Shown: one piece after another, positions 1 to 7,378 of the stretch
Layout: each line of letters starts with the position of its first letter
Numbering within the stretch: the first letter of the stretch is position 1
Source of the DNA: JBBUAX01 sp964409535
GTDB taxonomy: Bacteria > Patescibacteriota > Minisyncoccia > UBA6257 > 2-01-FULL-56-20
Length of the DNA stretch: 23,031 nucleotides
Reading direction: 5' to 3'
Assembly: GCA_964409535.1 (NCBI GenBank)
Contig: CAYPDQ010000013.1
Location: 1 to 23,031 of the forward strand
Translations under genes and position numbers: made by a program
Notes under the pieces: model-generated
Databases searched by the model: none
Seen by the model: only the letters and a program-made list of their open reading frames with translations
Told to the model about the DNA's origin: nothing

Positions 1-100
1 TTAGCCCGTACCGTTTTAACCGCTCAAAGAGCGAGTGGGTGTCCGGACTTTCCTCCCGCCCTGCCTTACGGCAGAACGAGTGATCGCCTGGATTACCAGC
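1..100 (-). ncRNA. rnpB: RNase P RNA (5' part, cut by window edge)
   Basis: This is the catalytic RNA of RNase P, which removes 5' leaders from precursor tRNAs. On the minus strand, positions 55-41 read GAGGAAAGTCCGGAC, the highly conserved P4/J3-4 core of bacterial RNase P RNA. It is preceded by a short hairpin (CTGCCGTAAGGCAG, 74-61) in the place of the P3 region. The 5' end is inferred from the promoter at 107-135. The 3' part lies beyond position 1, so completeness cannot be judged. Confidence 0.85.
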
Positions 101-106
101 GCACAC

Positions 107-135
107 ACTATACACTACAACTGTGCAAAATTCAA
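107..135 (-). promoter_or_regulatory. Sigma70-type promoter of rnpB
   Basis: On the minus strand the -35 box is TTGAAT (135-130) and the -10 box is TATAGT (112-107), separated by exactly 17 nt. Transcription would begin near position 100, just ahead of the RNase P RNA core. The promoter sits about 20 nt beyond the stop codon of the RNase HI gene, so rnpB has its own start site rather than depending on operon read-through. Confidence 0.75.
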
Positions 136-153
136 GGAGGGCGCTGTGCTTTC

Positions 154-588
154 TTACCGCCAGGCCTTGGCCTCGCGGTCCAGAATCTTGTTAACTAAAC
201 TGTCTGCTGTCCTGTTTTCCTCCCGGCGGACGTGTTCAAAAAAAACGTTCTTGAAATCCAGGCGCGAATTCCAGATGTCCAGGAAGAGCGGCTGGAGTTC
301 TTTCTCCAGAATCTTGTACCTGCCGTTCAGTTGCTTCACCACCAATTCGCTGTCAATCTTCATATCCACCTCCGTTTCTTTGGCCCTCTTCTTGCCCAGT
401 ATCTGCTTCAACTTCTTTAAGGCGAAAATCACCGCCTGATATTCCGCTTGATTATTGGTCGCGTGGCCGATGTATTCCCCGTATTCTTTGCCGCCCAAAA
501 CCACACCGATCGCCGCCGGGCCAGGGTTCCCCCGCGACCCGCCGTCGGTATGAACTGTAATTTTTGTATCAAACAGCTCGCGTTTCAC
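154..588 (-). CDS. rnhA: Ribonuclease HI family protein
   Basis: A ribonuclease H that degrades the RNA strand of RNA-DNA hybrids in the cytoplasm. At 144 aa it has the normal length of a single-domain RNase HI. Visible catalytic motifs are TDGGSRGNPG (Asp15), NNQAEY (Glu49), KIDSELV (Asp79) and a C-terminal RTADSLVNK carrying the fourth acidic residue. It has no added hybrid-binding domain. The start is a GTG inside a tandem heptamer array, 10 nt after the stop of the DHH phosphoesterase gene, with no Shine-Dalgarno sequence, so translation is probably coupled. It is the last protein gene of the cluster before rnpB. The plant-like or archaeal-like RNase HI subtype fits as well as the classical E. 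coli type. Confidence 0.9.
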   Translation of the reverse strand: MKRELFDTKITVHTDGGSRGNPGPAAIGVVLGGKEYGEYIGHATNNQAEYQAVIFALKKLKQILGKKRAKETEVDMKIDSELVVKQLNGRYKILEKELQPLFLDIWNSRLDFKNVFFEHVRREENRTADSLVNKILDREAKAWR

Positions 589-610
589 GTTCTACGTTCT
601 ACGTTTCACG
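581..610. repeat. Tandem heptamer array at a gene junction
   Basis: Four 7-bp units, read on the minus strand as TGAAACG, TAGAACG, TAGAACG and TGAAACG, lie between the DHH phosphoesterase and RNase HI genes. One unit provides the TAG stop of the upstream gene and the last provides the GTG start of the downstream gene. Each unit holds a stop codon, and the 7-bp period moves it through all three frames. Similar arrays are at 5194-5221 and 7358-7378. Confidence 0.85.
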
Positions 611-1441
611 ACTTATATCACGCCAAGGCAGTTTAGAACCCCTGGGCAAGGCCAGGCCCGCCGCCTGGGGATGGCCTTTGGAACCCTTGATATTTTTCAA
701 GATATTGAAGGGCTTTACTGCACGCAAGGAAATGCGGATCTTTTTCCCCTCTTCCCACCACATCACGCTCATAGGCGGCTTTCTCTTGGCCAAAAGATGC
801 CCGGTCTCATTCCTCAATATCGGCGCGTTCACCGCCAAGACCTCATATTTTCCCCAACGCACTTTCTTCGCGCCGGAGACGATGTCCTGAACCAAGGCAT
901 TCTTGTATTGGAGAAGAAGCTTGCCCGCGGCAATGCGTCGCCTGCGCCCGGCCGGTTTTTCAAAGTCCGCGGCGAGGTGCGACCAAGCACGGAAATCAAA
1001 GGGCGTCGCTTCAAGCAATGCGTTCACCGCCGCCGTATCCCGGAGACGGAATTTCCAGATGTCGTAATCCTCCACATACTTCAAAAGAAGCGGCGTTTTT
1101 TCGCCGGGATGGAAATATTTCCAGGCAATAACCGCCCCGGAGTTCTGCGGCGAAAAGACGTGCTCCTGGGCCAGGCGCATTGCGGCGCGCGCCTGGGCAT
1201 GGTGGTCCAGAATTACGGTGTGTTCGCTCTCTCGGACAATAACTTTCGTCGTCACGGGATTATCAAAGGTCCAGTCGATGAAATAAAGCTCTCTTCCCGC
1301 GAGGCCGGAAGGCGGCCTTTGCCGGTCATAGAGCGGGATATATTCCGCGCGTTTGCCGAACTTATTCCATGCCGCCCACGCCCCGCCGAAGCCGTCGGAG
1401 CACCCGCCGTGATACAAAACCGCGATCTCTTTAGCCGCCAT
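599..1441 (-). CDS. DHH/DHHA1 family phosphoesterase
   Basis: A soluble phosphoesterase of the DHH superfamily, which includes nanoRNases, cyclic dinucleotide phosphodiesterases and RecJ-like nucleases. The N-terminal domain shows HGGCSDGFGGA (metal-binding Asp), FIDWTF and the signature VILDHH. The C-terminus shows a DHHA1-like GSKGHPQAAG glycine motif that binds substrate. The length of 280 aa fits a stand-alone DHH-DHHA1 protein. I chose the ATG at 1441 over an upstream TTG because a TATAAT box lies only 8 nt upstream, implying a nearly leaderless mRNA. The 3' end (ISRET then TAG) runs into the heptamer array before RNase HI. The substrate cannot be told from sequence; oligoribonucleotide or phosphonucleotide hydrolysis is the usual family role. 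Confidence 0.85.
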   Translation of the reverse strand: MAAKEIAVLYHGGCSDGFGGAWAAWNKFGKRAEYIPLYDRQRPPSGLAGRELYFIDWTFDNPVTTKVIVRESEHTVILDHHAQARAAMRLAQEHVFSPQNSGAVIAWKYFHPGEKTPLLLKYVEDYDIWKFRLRDTAAVNALLEATPFDFRAWSHLAADFEKPAGRRRRIAAGKLLLQYKNALVQDIVSGAKKVRWGKYEVLAVNAPILRNETGHLLAKRKPPMSVMWWEEGKKIRISLRAVKPFNILKNIKGSKGHPQAAGLALPRGSKLPWRDISRET

Positions 1442-1449
1442 ATAAACCA

Positions 1450-1455
1450 ATTATA
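1450..1455 (-). promoter_or_regulatory. -10 box (TATAAT) for a leaderless DHH gene mRNA
   Basis: A perfect TATAAT on the minus strand sits 8 nt before the ATG of the DHH phosphoesterase gene. No good -35 box is visible 17 nt upstream (GC-rich sequence). Transcription would begin at or within a few bases of the start codon, leaving no room for a Shine-Dalgarno site. Confidence 0.45.
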
Positions 1456-1494
1456 CGCCGCGAACCGCCCCGCCGCCACAGCGATTGCCCGCGC

Positions 1495-1532
1495 ACGACA
1501 TTCTAACATTCTATAGAATGTTAGAATGTCGT
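1495..1532. repeat. 38-bp perfect palindrome between genes
   Basis: A perfect 19+19 bp inverted repeat without spacer, centred on CTATAG at 1511-1516. The core is ATTCTAACATTCTATAGAAT and continuing outward. It overlaps the last base of the TGA stop of the 600-aa Cys-rich gene. No T-run follows on either strand, so a classical intrinsic terminator is not supported. It could be a Rho-independent hairpin lacking a U tract, a processing site, or an operator. Within each arm the motif CATTCTA occurs twice. Confidence 0.9.
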
Positions 1533-3334
1533 CAGACAACCTCCGCGTTATAACATTGTTCGCAATACACGATCTCCGGCCGGTCGGGGGCATAGGGGGT
1601 TTCAAATTCATTGGGACAGGGGTCCTCTCCGTGGAAGTGTTTGGCGGTGTTATGGTAAGTATCTTTGCCTTTGTTGCAGGCACAGCTGCGGTGCCAGAGT
1701 TTCAATGGATTTCTCTGAGCCAGACGCTCGTAGTGTCTGCAGTTGGGGCAGAGGCGGGGCAGGGGCAAGTTCATTCTCCGGTAGAACTGCAGTTCCTGGG
1801 GGATAATGCGAAAAGCAGTCGTGCATTGTTCATTGCACCGACCACCATGAGCACACCCGATGACTTCATTGATTATAGAGTCGGCTACACCATTAATACT
1901 TTCCGGTAGTTTATCGCTCCCAAGGGTTATTGAATAATCGCGTCTCTCCGGCTCGCGCCAAGAATACCCGCTAGCCAATACCCGCTCTTTGGTTAGGGGG
2001 AAGTACTCCTGGGCAGCGGTCTCGTTATATGCGAAAACTGCTATTTCTACCGGGTAGAACTCTCCATATTTATAAATCCGGCCGTTTTTGTCGGCATACG
2101 GCATCTGATCCATATGCTCAATTATTCTTGGAACCAATCTCTCGTAATCTTCTTTAGAATATTGCTTATTCAATATACAGCGTTGCTTACTTTTAAGACC
2201 GCTGCAGCCGAAGGAGTAAGAAGAAGAAACACAATTGTCGCAGTATTGAATCTCGGTGCAACCAGTGTGTACAAAATCACTGAAAAAAATACGCGAAGAG
2301 TTGTAGCCGCAATTACTTGTTTCATAAACAAGCTCGCAGCCGCGACCAAAATAGAAGTAATCCATACAATCCTTACCTTCAATTATCGCAAAGAGGTATT
2401 TGCCGTTCTCCACGTTGCGACAGCCGAAAGAATGGCGCACGTTTTTACACTCATCCAGCCAATTACCAGAAACGTCCACGCTGTTCGTCGCCATTATATG
2501 GGGCTTGATGAATTTCGGTAGAAAATCTTTGAACTGTTTTCTAATCTCCTCCACTGCGACAAAGCTCGCAACACTCAACTCCGCAAGTTTCGCCAGATAA
2601 TCCTCGCGAGAGTATGGCTGGTTGAAGATATAGTATTGCTTATTTCTCAGATTCACGCAGCCGAAACAGTCCGAGCAGTTGCGGCAATCGTATAGAAACG
2701 CAGAGTTATTGCAGTTTTTGGACTCCTGACAGTAGCGAACATTGTAGCAATTCACGCAATCCACGCAGCCGTAAGCCAACTCACACTTCTGGGCATTTAA
2801 ACAGTCAACGCAGTCCTTGGAGTTATTAACCGGGTGGGAATATAGACATCCCTCACTAAAATTGGTCCTAAACACTAAGTAACAATCCTTACAATTGCTG
2901 GAGCGGTTCGCGTATTCGCTCCTTTCCATATTGCCCTGCTGAAGCAGTGCTATTCTCGGTACTACCTTGCGCAAGTCGGCAAGTTGTTCAAAAAATGTCT
3001 TAGAGAAATCGTAATCACGACCGTATTCAGTCGCATCCCACCTGTCGCTCCGCCAGCAATCCATACAGTACACCGGAAAAGGCGCGTCCTTGGGATAAAT
3101 GGAAACAATGCTCTTGCCACATAAGCCACAGTTAATCTTATATAGAGTTCGTTCGTTGCTCACTGCCATGCGCCTCTGGAGGCGGCACTGCGGGCAAAAA
3201 GTCGGCGCCGGGACTTTGATACGCTCGTAGAAATTAAAATCCTCCGGCTCGATCGTGAACTGATTCTTGCAGCTTTGGCACTGCCTGATCTCGCTGGATG
3301 TCATCTTAAAGTGTTTCGCATCATTCGGATGCAT
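1532..3334 (-). CDS. Large Cys-rich zinc-ribbon protein (CPR-type, function unknown)
   Basis: A 600-aa protein full of CxxC pairs. The N-terminus has CQSC, CPQC, CGLC and CMDC knuckles. A central stretch (about residues 148-240) is made of short repeats of the CxDC / CxNC type that could stack as a metal- or disulfide-stabilised solenoid. The C-terminus again has paired knuckles (CPNC, CEQC). The N- and C-terminal ribbons are duplicates: both carry F-x-I-x-P-x-x-x-x-FY-x-R, then P-x-P, then CP-x-CR. No signal peptide or membrane segment is seen. I recall similar proteins in Parcubacteria genomes, sometimes labelled 'Caib/baif family', but that name carries no function. Its start overlaps the mrdA 3' end by 14 nt, so it is translationally coupled; the ATG at 3304 is an alternative start. 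The gene looks more AT-rich than its neighbours. Confidence 0.8.
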   Translation of the reverse strand: MHPNDAKHFKMTSSEIRQCQSCKNQFTIEPEDFNFYERIKVPAPTFCPQCRLQRRMAVSNERTLYKINCGLCGKSIVSIYPKDAPFPVYCMDCWRSDRWDATEYGRDYDFSKTFFEQLADLRKVVPRIALLQQGNMERSEYANRSSNCKDCYLVFRTNFSEGCLYSHPVNNSKDCVDCLNAQKCELAYGCVDCVNCYNVRYCQESKNCNNSAFLYDCRNCSDCFGCVNLRNKQYYIFNQPYSREDYLAKLAELSVASFVAVEEIRKQFKDFLPKFIKPHIMATNSVDVSGNWLDECKNVRHSFGCRNVENGKYLFAIIEGKDCMDYFYFGRGCELVYETSNCGYNSSRIFFSDFVHTGCTEIQYCDNCVSSSYSFGCSGLKSKQRCILNKQYSKEDYERLVPRIIEHMDQMPYADKNGRIYKYGEFYPVEIAVFAYNETAAQEYFPLTKERVLASGYSWREPERRDYSITLGSDKLPESINGVADSIINEVIGCAHGGRCNEQCTTAFRIIPQELQFYRRMNLPLPRLCPNCRHYERLAQRNPLKLWHRSCACNKGKDTYHNTAKHFHGEDPCPNEFETPYAPDRPEIVYCEQCYNAEVV

Positions 3335-5201
3335 TCGTAGATTGGCGTCGCGTTATCCTGTTCCAATAATACCAGTCAAAGACGTCCCGGGCGATGGGCA
3401 CGGCGTTCAAGCTGCCCTCACGAGCGTTTTCCACGAGGACCAAAACGGCTATTTGCGGGTCGTCGTACGGCGCATAGCCGACGAAGAAGGCGTTCTCCGA
3501 CTTATTGTTCTCTATCTGGGCACTGCCGGTTTTGGCGGCAACCTCGACCGGCAGGGTATTCAAGGTATAAGCGGTGCCCAAAGACGAGGTCACGGTTCGG
3601 CGCATCCCTTTTTGCACTTCCTCGATCTCATCTCCGAGCCGACTAAGATCGTACAAGACCCCGGCCTCGCTCCCGAGTTTCAAATGCGGGCGGCGCGCTA
3701 CACCGCCCGTTGCTATCGCAGAAATGTAGTTCAAGAGCTGAAGCGGCGTGATCAGAAGATCGCCTTGGCCGATCGCAACGTTATAGGTGTCGCCTAAAAG
3801 CCACGGCTGGCCATCTCGTTCTTCTTTCCATTCCGGCGAAGGCAGAAACCCTTCCGCCTCCCCCGGCAAGTCCACGCCGGTCGGCTTGCCCAAGCCGAAC
3901 TTCGCCCACCAATCCCGGAGACGGGAAATACCCAACCCGGCAATGTCCCCGAAACCGCCGCCGACCTCGTAGAAATAAACGTTGGACGACTGGGCGATCG
4001 CAGAGTACAAATTCACGTCGCCCTGATAGCGCCAGTCCAGGAAGCGGGTCGGATTGGATGGATCGTAAGGGTTGGGAATGTCCAGGAAGCCCGGCGAGAA
4101 CACGGTGCGGTTGGGCGAGACGACGTTCTCCGCAAGAGCCGCAACCCCGACCAGGGGCTTGATGGTAGAGCCCGGCGCATACACGCCCGCTACCGCCCGG
4201 TTGAAAATCGGCTTTTGGGGGTCGTTCAGTATCCGCAGCCGTTCATCGCCGCTCCCGCCGGCGGTAAAAACGCCGTTGTCATAGGCGGGGAAGCTCACGA
4301 GCGCCAGTATCTCGCCGGTTTTAGGATCGATCGCCAAACCCGCTCCCTTTTGCCTGCCCAAGGCGGCAAGTCCATCCTGCATCCGGCGGTAAAAGTATTT
4401 CTGCAGTCCGGCGTCAATGGTCAAGGACAAATCCTCGCCCGCCTGCGGCGAAGCCTCCAGTTTCTCGTCTAAAACCTTTCCCTTCGCGTCCCGGATCTTC
4501 ACCCGCAAACCCGGCTTGCCCCGAAGTTCCTTGTCGTACTCCGCTTCCAAGCCGCTCTTGCCGATGAAATCCCTGCCGCTCAATTCCGGGTTCCGCCGCA
4601 AATCCTCGGAGGTGGTAAGGCCGGTGTAGCCCACGACCGAAGAGAAAACCCTGCCATCCGGATATTCCCGGTTGAAAGTATTCTCCGCCCGCAGGGTCGG
4701 GAGATTTTTGCTTTTCAAAAGCACGAGTTGGCTCTGGTTCAAATTCGACCTCAAAAGCACCGGCTCGGTGGAGAGCGTGAGATCGCGTTCCCCGGCGAGC
4801 CGCCATATGTCCTCTTCGCTCATTCCCAAAATATCTTTCGCCGCGGCGAAGGTTTCCGGCTGCAGCTCCAGCCGGCGCAGGAATTCGCTTACGTCCAAGA
4901 ACGCGGAGAAAACCTGCTTGTTCTCCGCAAGCACTTCTCCGGAACGGTCTTTGATCGCTCCCCGCGGCGCGACAATGCGCTCGTATTTTCCGAGGTTCAC
5001 TTCCGCCCGTTCGGCGTAGAAACCCGCGCGCGCGGTGCCCAAAAAAAGCACCCGGCCCGCGATGACCGCTCCCAGAACCAGTAGAACGGCGCCGACCCAG
5101 AAAAGAGGTCTTTCTCCGATCGGAACTTCCACCACCTCCAGATCCCCGGCCCAGTCGTCAAGAAGCGACTCTTCAAAAAATAACTCTCTCTTGCGTTTCA
5201 T
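3321..5201 (-). CDS. mrdA: Penicillin-binding protein 2 (peptidoglycan transpeptidase)
   Basis: Transpeptidase that cross-links peptidoglycan during lateral wall growth, working with the MreBCD elongasome. The 626-aa chain has a cytoplasmic N-terminus, one membrane anchor (about residues 34-55), a dimerisation/pedestal domain (APRGAIKDRSGEVLA at about 78-92), and a transpeptidase domain with all three active-site motifs: STIK (nucleophile Ser345, Lys348), SSN (405-407) and KTGS (557-560). Length and order match PBP2 of rod-shaped bacteria. It directly follows mreD, with its ATG inside the tandem heptamer array. The linked glycosyltransferase RodA is not in the window. Confidence 0.95.
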   Translation of the reverse strand: MKRKRELFFEESLLDDWAGDLEVVEVPIGERPLFWVGAVLLVLGAVIAGRVLFLGTARAGFYAERAEVNLGKYERIVAPRGAIKDRSGEVLAENKQVFSAFLDVSEFLRRLELQPETFAAAKDILGMSEEDIWRLAGERDLTLSTEPVLLRSNLNQSQLVLLKSKNLPTLRAENTFNREYPDGRVFSSVVGYTGLTTSEDLRRNPELSGRDFIGKSGLEAEYDKELRGKPGLRVKIRDAKGKVLDEKLEASPQAGEDLSLTIDAGLQKYFYRRMQDGLAALGRQKGAGLAIDPKTGEILALVSFPAYDNGVFTAGGSGDERLRILNDPQKPIFNRAVAGVYAPGSTIKPLVGVAALAENVVSPNRTVFSPGFLDIPNPYDPSNPTRFLDWRYQGDVNLYSAIAQSSNVYFYEVGGGFGDIAGLGISRLRDWWAKFGLGKPTGVDLPGEAEGFLPSPEWKEERDGQPWLLGDTYNVAIGQGDLLITPLQLLNYISAIATGGVARRPHLKLGSEAGVLYDLSRLGDEIEEVQKGMRRTVTSSLGTAYTLNTLPVEVAAKTGSAQIENNKSENAFFVGYAPYDDPQIAVLVLVENAREGSLNAVPIARDVFDWYYWNRITRRQSTNASE

Positions 5202-5221
5202 GTTTCACGCTTCACGTTTCA
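5194..5221. repeat. Tandem heptamer array at the mreD-mrdA junction
   Basis: Four units, read on the minus strand as TGAAACG, TGAAGCG, TGAAACA and TGAAACG. The array encodes the last codons and TGA stop of mreD and the ATG plus first codons of mrdA, so both proteins share a Met-Lys-Arg stretch there. It is closely related to the array at 581-610. Confidence 0.85.
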
Positions 5222-5651
5222 TGATTAAAAATACCGCAAACCCGAAAAGCGAACTCCAGAAAATATCCTCCAAAAGCACGCGCGGCTCCGCGGCGAGCGC
5301 CGCATACCCCGCCGCCCCAAAGTAGAAAACCGCAATGCCCAGGAGGCCCAAAATCAGATTTACGAACCACGGCCGCCAAGGCAAGAACTGGCGCAGAAAG
5401 AAAACTGCGAGGGGTATTGCCGCATAGAAAAGCATACTCCCGTGAAGACCCGGCTGCCAGTTCAAAAACCAGACGCCGAGAGCAGTGAGAAATATGAACT
5501 GCGGCAGATCGGAATAGAAAGAAACTGCGATCAAGGCGACAAGGAGAAAGTCGGGAGTCCAACCGAGAGCCGGTTTTAGCTTCAATTGAAGAACAGCGGC
5601 TAAAACCACGGCGAGCGCCAAAACCAAAAACCTGCCGAGCTTACTGCTCAT
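5205..5651 (-). CDS. mreD: Rod shape-determining protein MreD
   Basis: Integral membrane component of the MreBCD cell-elongation complex. The 148-aa sequence is almost entirely hydrophobic, with about five predicted transmembrane segments (near residues 7-25, 33-48, 50-66, 73-90 and 95-120) and a final one near 125-143. MreD sequences are poorly conserved; the assignment rests on size, hydrophobicity and strict position between mreC and mrdA. The ATG overlaps the mreC stop by 4 nt (ATGA), which implies translational coupling. The C-terminus (MKREA) is encoded by the heptamer array. Confidence 0.85.
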   Translation of the reverse strand: MSSKLGRFLVLALAVVLAAVLQLKLKPALGWTPDFLLVALIAVSFYSDLPQFIFLTALGVWFLNWQPGLHGSMLFYAAIPLAVFFLRQFLPWRPWFVNLILGLLGIAVFYFGAAGYAALAAEPRVLLEDIFWSSLFGFAVFLIMKREA

Positions 5652-6304
5652 CTCTTTGGAACTAAGAGCACGGCGCGCAAACCGTTCAGGTCATATGCAA
5701 ATTTCAGGGTCGCCTCCCGGAAAAGATCTCCTTCCGAAAAACGGATCTCCCCGACTTCGCCGATCGCAAATCCGTAAGGGAAAGCGGGGTCGGCGGCATA
5801 CACAACATCTCCGGTCTTTATTTCCGCGTCTTTGGGTATGAGCGTAAGTTTGGGCTCGCCGCCGCCCGCAAAAAGCGCTTCTACGCCGTTCTCGCCCACC
5901 CGCACTGCCGCCTGGAATCCCGGGTCAAAGACCGTCTGAACCAAAGCCGAAGCGGCAAAAACTTTTTCCACCCTGCCGACCAAAATTTTCTCCGGCAATA
6001 TCGCCGCCTGGCCTAGAGCAACGCCGGCGTCACCGCCCACGGCTACAAGGATCTGATTTTTAAAGTTCAGCGGATATCTGCTGTAAACGGCGGCGGCGAG
6101 CCCCGCTTGCCCGGAAAGCCGTTCCACCTTCGCAAAAGCGGCGATTTCTGCTTTGAGCGCCTGATTTTCCGCAACGAGTGCGGAATAGTCGGCGGGCGGC
6201 GCCGTCCAAAGCAAATTGCGCAGCGGGCCGGACCACGAGGGAAACCAAAAGATCAAAAGAATGATCAGGCCCGCAAGAACCCATGGAACCAATCGCTCGC
6301 GCAT
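5648..6304 (-). CDS. mreC: Rod shape-determining protein MreC
   Basis: Bitopic membrane protein that links cytoplasmic MreB to the periplasmic wall-synthesis enzymes, including PBP2. The 218-aa chain has a signal anchor at about residues 8-25, a short coiled coil (about 40-65), and a beta-rich extracytoplasmic domain with typical MreC features (ILVGRVEKV, VGENGVEALFAGGG, IKTGDVVYA). It is shorter than E. coli MreC (367 aa), lacking a long C-terminal tail. It starts 6 nt after the mreB stop and overlaps mreD by 4 nt. Confidence 0.92.
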   Translation of the reverse strand: MRERLVPWVLAGLIILLIFWFPSWSGPLRNLLWTAPPADYSALVAENQALKAEIAAFAKVERLSGQAGLAAAVYSRYPLNFKNQILVAVGGDAGVALGQAAILPEKILVGRVEKVFAASALVQTVFDPGFQAAVRVGENGVEALFAGGGEPKLTLIPKDAEIKTGDVVYAADPAFPYGFAIGEVGEIRFSEGDLFREATLKFAYDLNGLRAVLLVPKR

Positions 6305-6310
6305 ACTGGT

Positions 6311-7357
6311 CTACAAATTAATTTGGAGCGGCTTCAGCGGGTTGTCCAGAAACGCCCTGTGCCTCTCAAATCCATCCACCATCTGGCCTAAACCGCGCGC
6401 CACGCAGGTCAAGGGGTCATCCGCGATCCGCGTCTCCACCGAGGTCTCTTTCTGGATAAGTTCATCCAGGCCTCGGAGCATCGCTCCCCCGCCGGCAAGG
6501 GTTATCCCCTGTTTCAGCATATCCCCGACCAGCTCCGGCGGCGTCGCTTCAATCACCTCCAATATGGAATCCACCATAGAGCGCAGGGATTTCTGGAGCG
6601 CCGCCCGGACGTGGCTGTTCTTTATCACAATTTCCCGCGGCAGTCCGGTGGAGATATCCCGGCCGCGGATCGGCGCTTCTATCCGCTCGTCCATAGGCAT
6701 AGCGGAACCAACTTCTATCTTTGCGTACTCCGCGGTCGGCTCGCCGATAAGGAGCTTGAACTCGTCCCGCACGAAGCGGGCGATGTCGTCGTTGAATTTG
6801 TCTCCGGCGGTCTTAAGCGTCCGGGAAACCACCGTCCCGCCCATGGAGATGACCGCAATGTCGGTGGTGCCGCCGCCGACATCCACTATTAAGCTCGCTA
6901 TCGGCAAGTCGATCGGCAGGTTCGCGCCCAGCGCCGCGGCGATCGGCTCTTCCACCAGGTACACCTTGGCACAGCCGGCGTTCATCGCCGCGTCTTCCAC
7001 CGATTTCCGCTCCACCTCCGTGAGGTTATTGGGGATCGCCAGGACCCCGCGGCGGAAACTGCCGAAGGGCGAGGTCTTGTTTTGCAAGCGGCGCAGGAAT
7101 TGGCGCAGCAGCTCCTCTGCCATCCCAAAGTCGGAGATCACGCCGTTAACGAGGGGGCGCGAGACGCTTATGTGCGCCGGTGTCCGGCCGAGCATTTTTT
7201 TCGCTTCCTCGCCGACCGCCAGGATCTGATTGGTCTTCAAGTTCACCGCCGCCACCGACGGCTCCTGAATGACCAAGCCCCTGTTCTTCAAGTAGATAAG
7301 GGAGTTGGCCGTTCCCAAGTCGATCCCGACGTCTTTGAAGAAAGAATCCCAAAGCAT
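6311..7357 (-). CDS. mreB: Actin-like rod shape-determining protein MreB
   Basis: Bacterial actin homologue that polymerises under the membrane and directs the elongasome. The length of 348 aa is standard. Visible nucleotide-binding motifs are the phosphate-1 loop GIDLGTANSLIYL (about residues 11-23), the phosphate-2 loop VDVGGGTTDIAVIS, and the adenosine motif GITLAGGGAMLRG near the C-terminus. It is the first gene of the mreBCD-mrdA block. The ATG directly abuts a triple heptamer array (7358-7378) and has no classical Shine-Dalgarno sequence. Confidence 0.97.
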   Translation of the reverse strand: MLWDSFFKDVGIDLGTANSLIYLKNRGLVIQEPSVAAVNLKTNQILAVGEEAKKMLGRTPAHISVSRPLVNGVISDFGMAEELLRQFLRRLQNKTSPFGSFRRGVLAIPNNLTEVERKSVEDAAMNAGCAKVYLVEEPIAAALGANLPIDLPIASLIVDVGGGTTDIAVISMGGTVVSRTLKTAGDKFNDDIARFVRDEFKLLIGEPTAEYAKIEVGSAMPMDERIEAPIRGRDISTGLPREIVIKNSHVRAALQKSLRSMVDSILEVIEATPPELVGDMLKQGITLAGGGAMLRGLDELIQKETSVETRIADDPLTCVARGLGQMVDGFERHRAFLDNPLKPLQINL

Positions 7358-7378
7358 AGGTTTTAGGTTTTAGGTTTT
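7358..7378. repeat. Triple heptamer array at the proS-mreB junction
   Basis: Three exact AGGTTTT units (minus strand TAAAACC) end directly at the mreB start codon. They encode the last residues (KPKT) and TAA stop of proS. Because every unit has TAA and the period is 7, all three frames are stopped. This is the same layout as the arrays at 581-610 and 5194-5221 but with a different heptamer. Confidence 0.9.

Noticed and set aside
6216..7229. A 337-codon plus-strand frame
   Set aside because: It is a shadow of mreB and mreC; composition is Ser/Arg/Pro-rich and no known motif is present.
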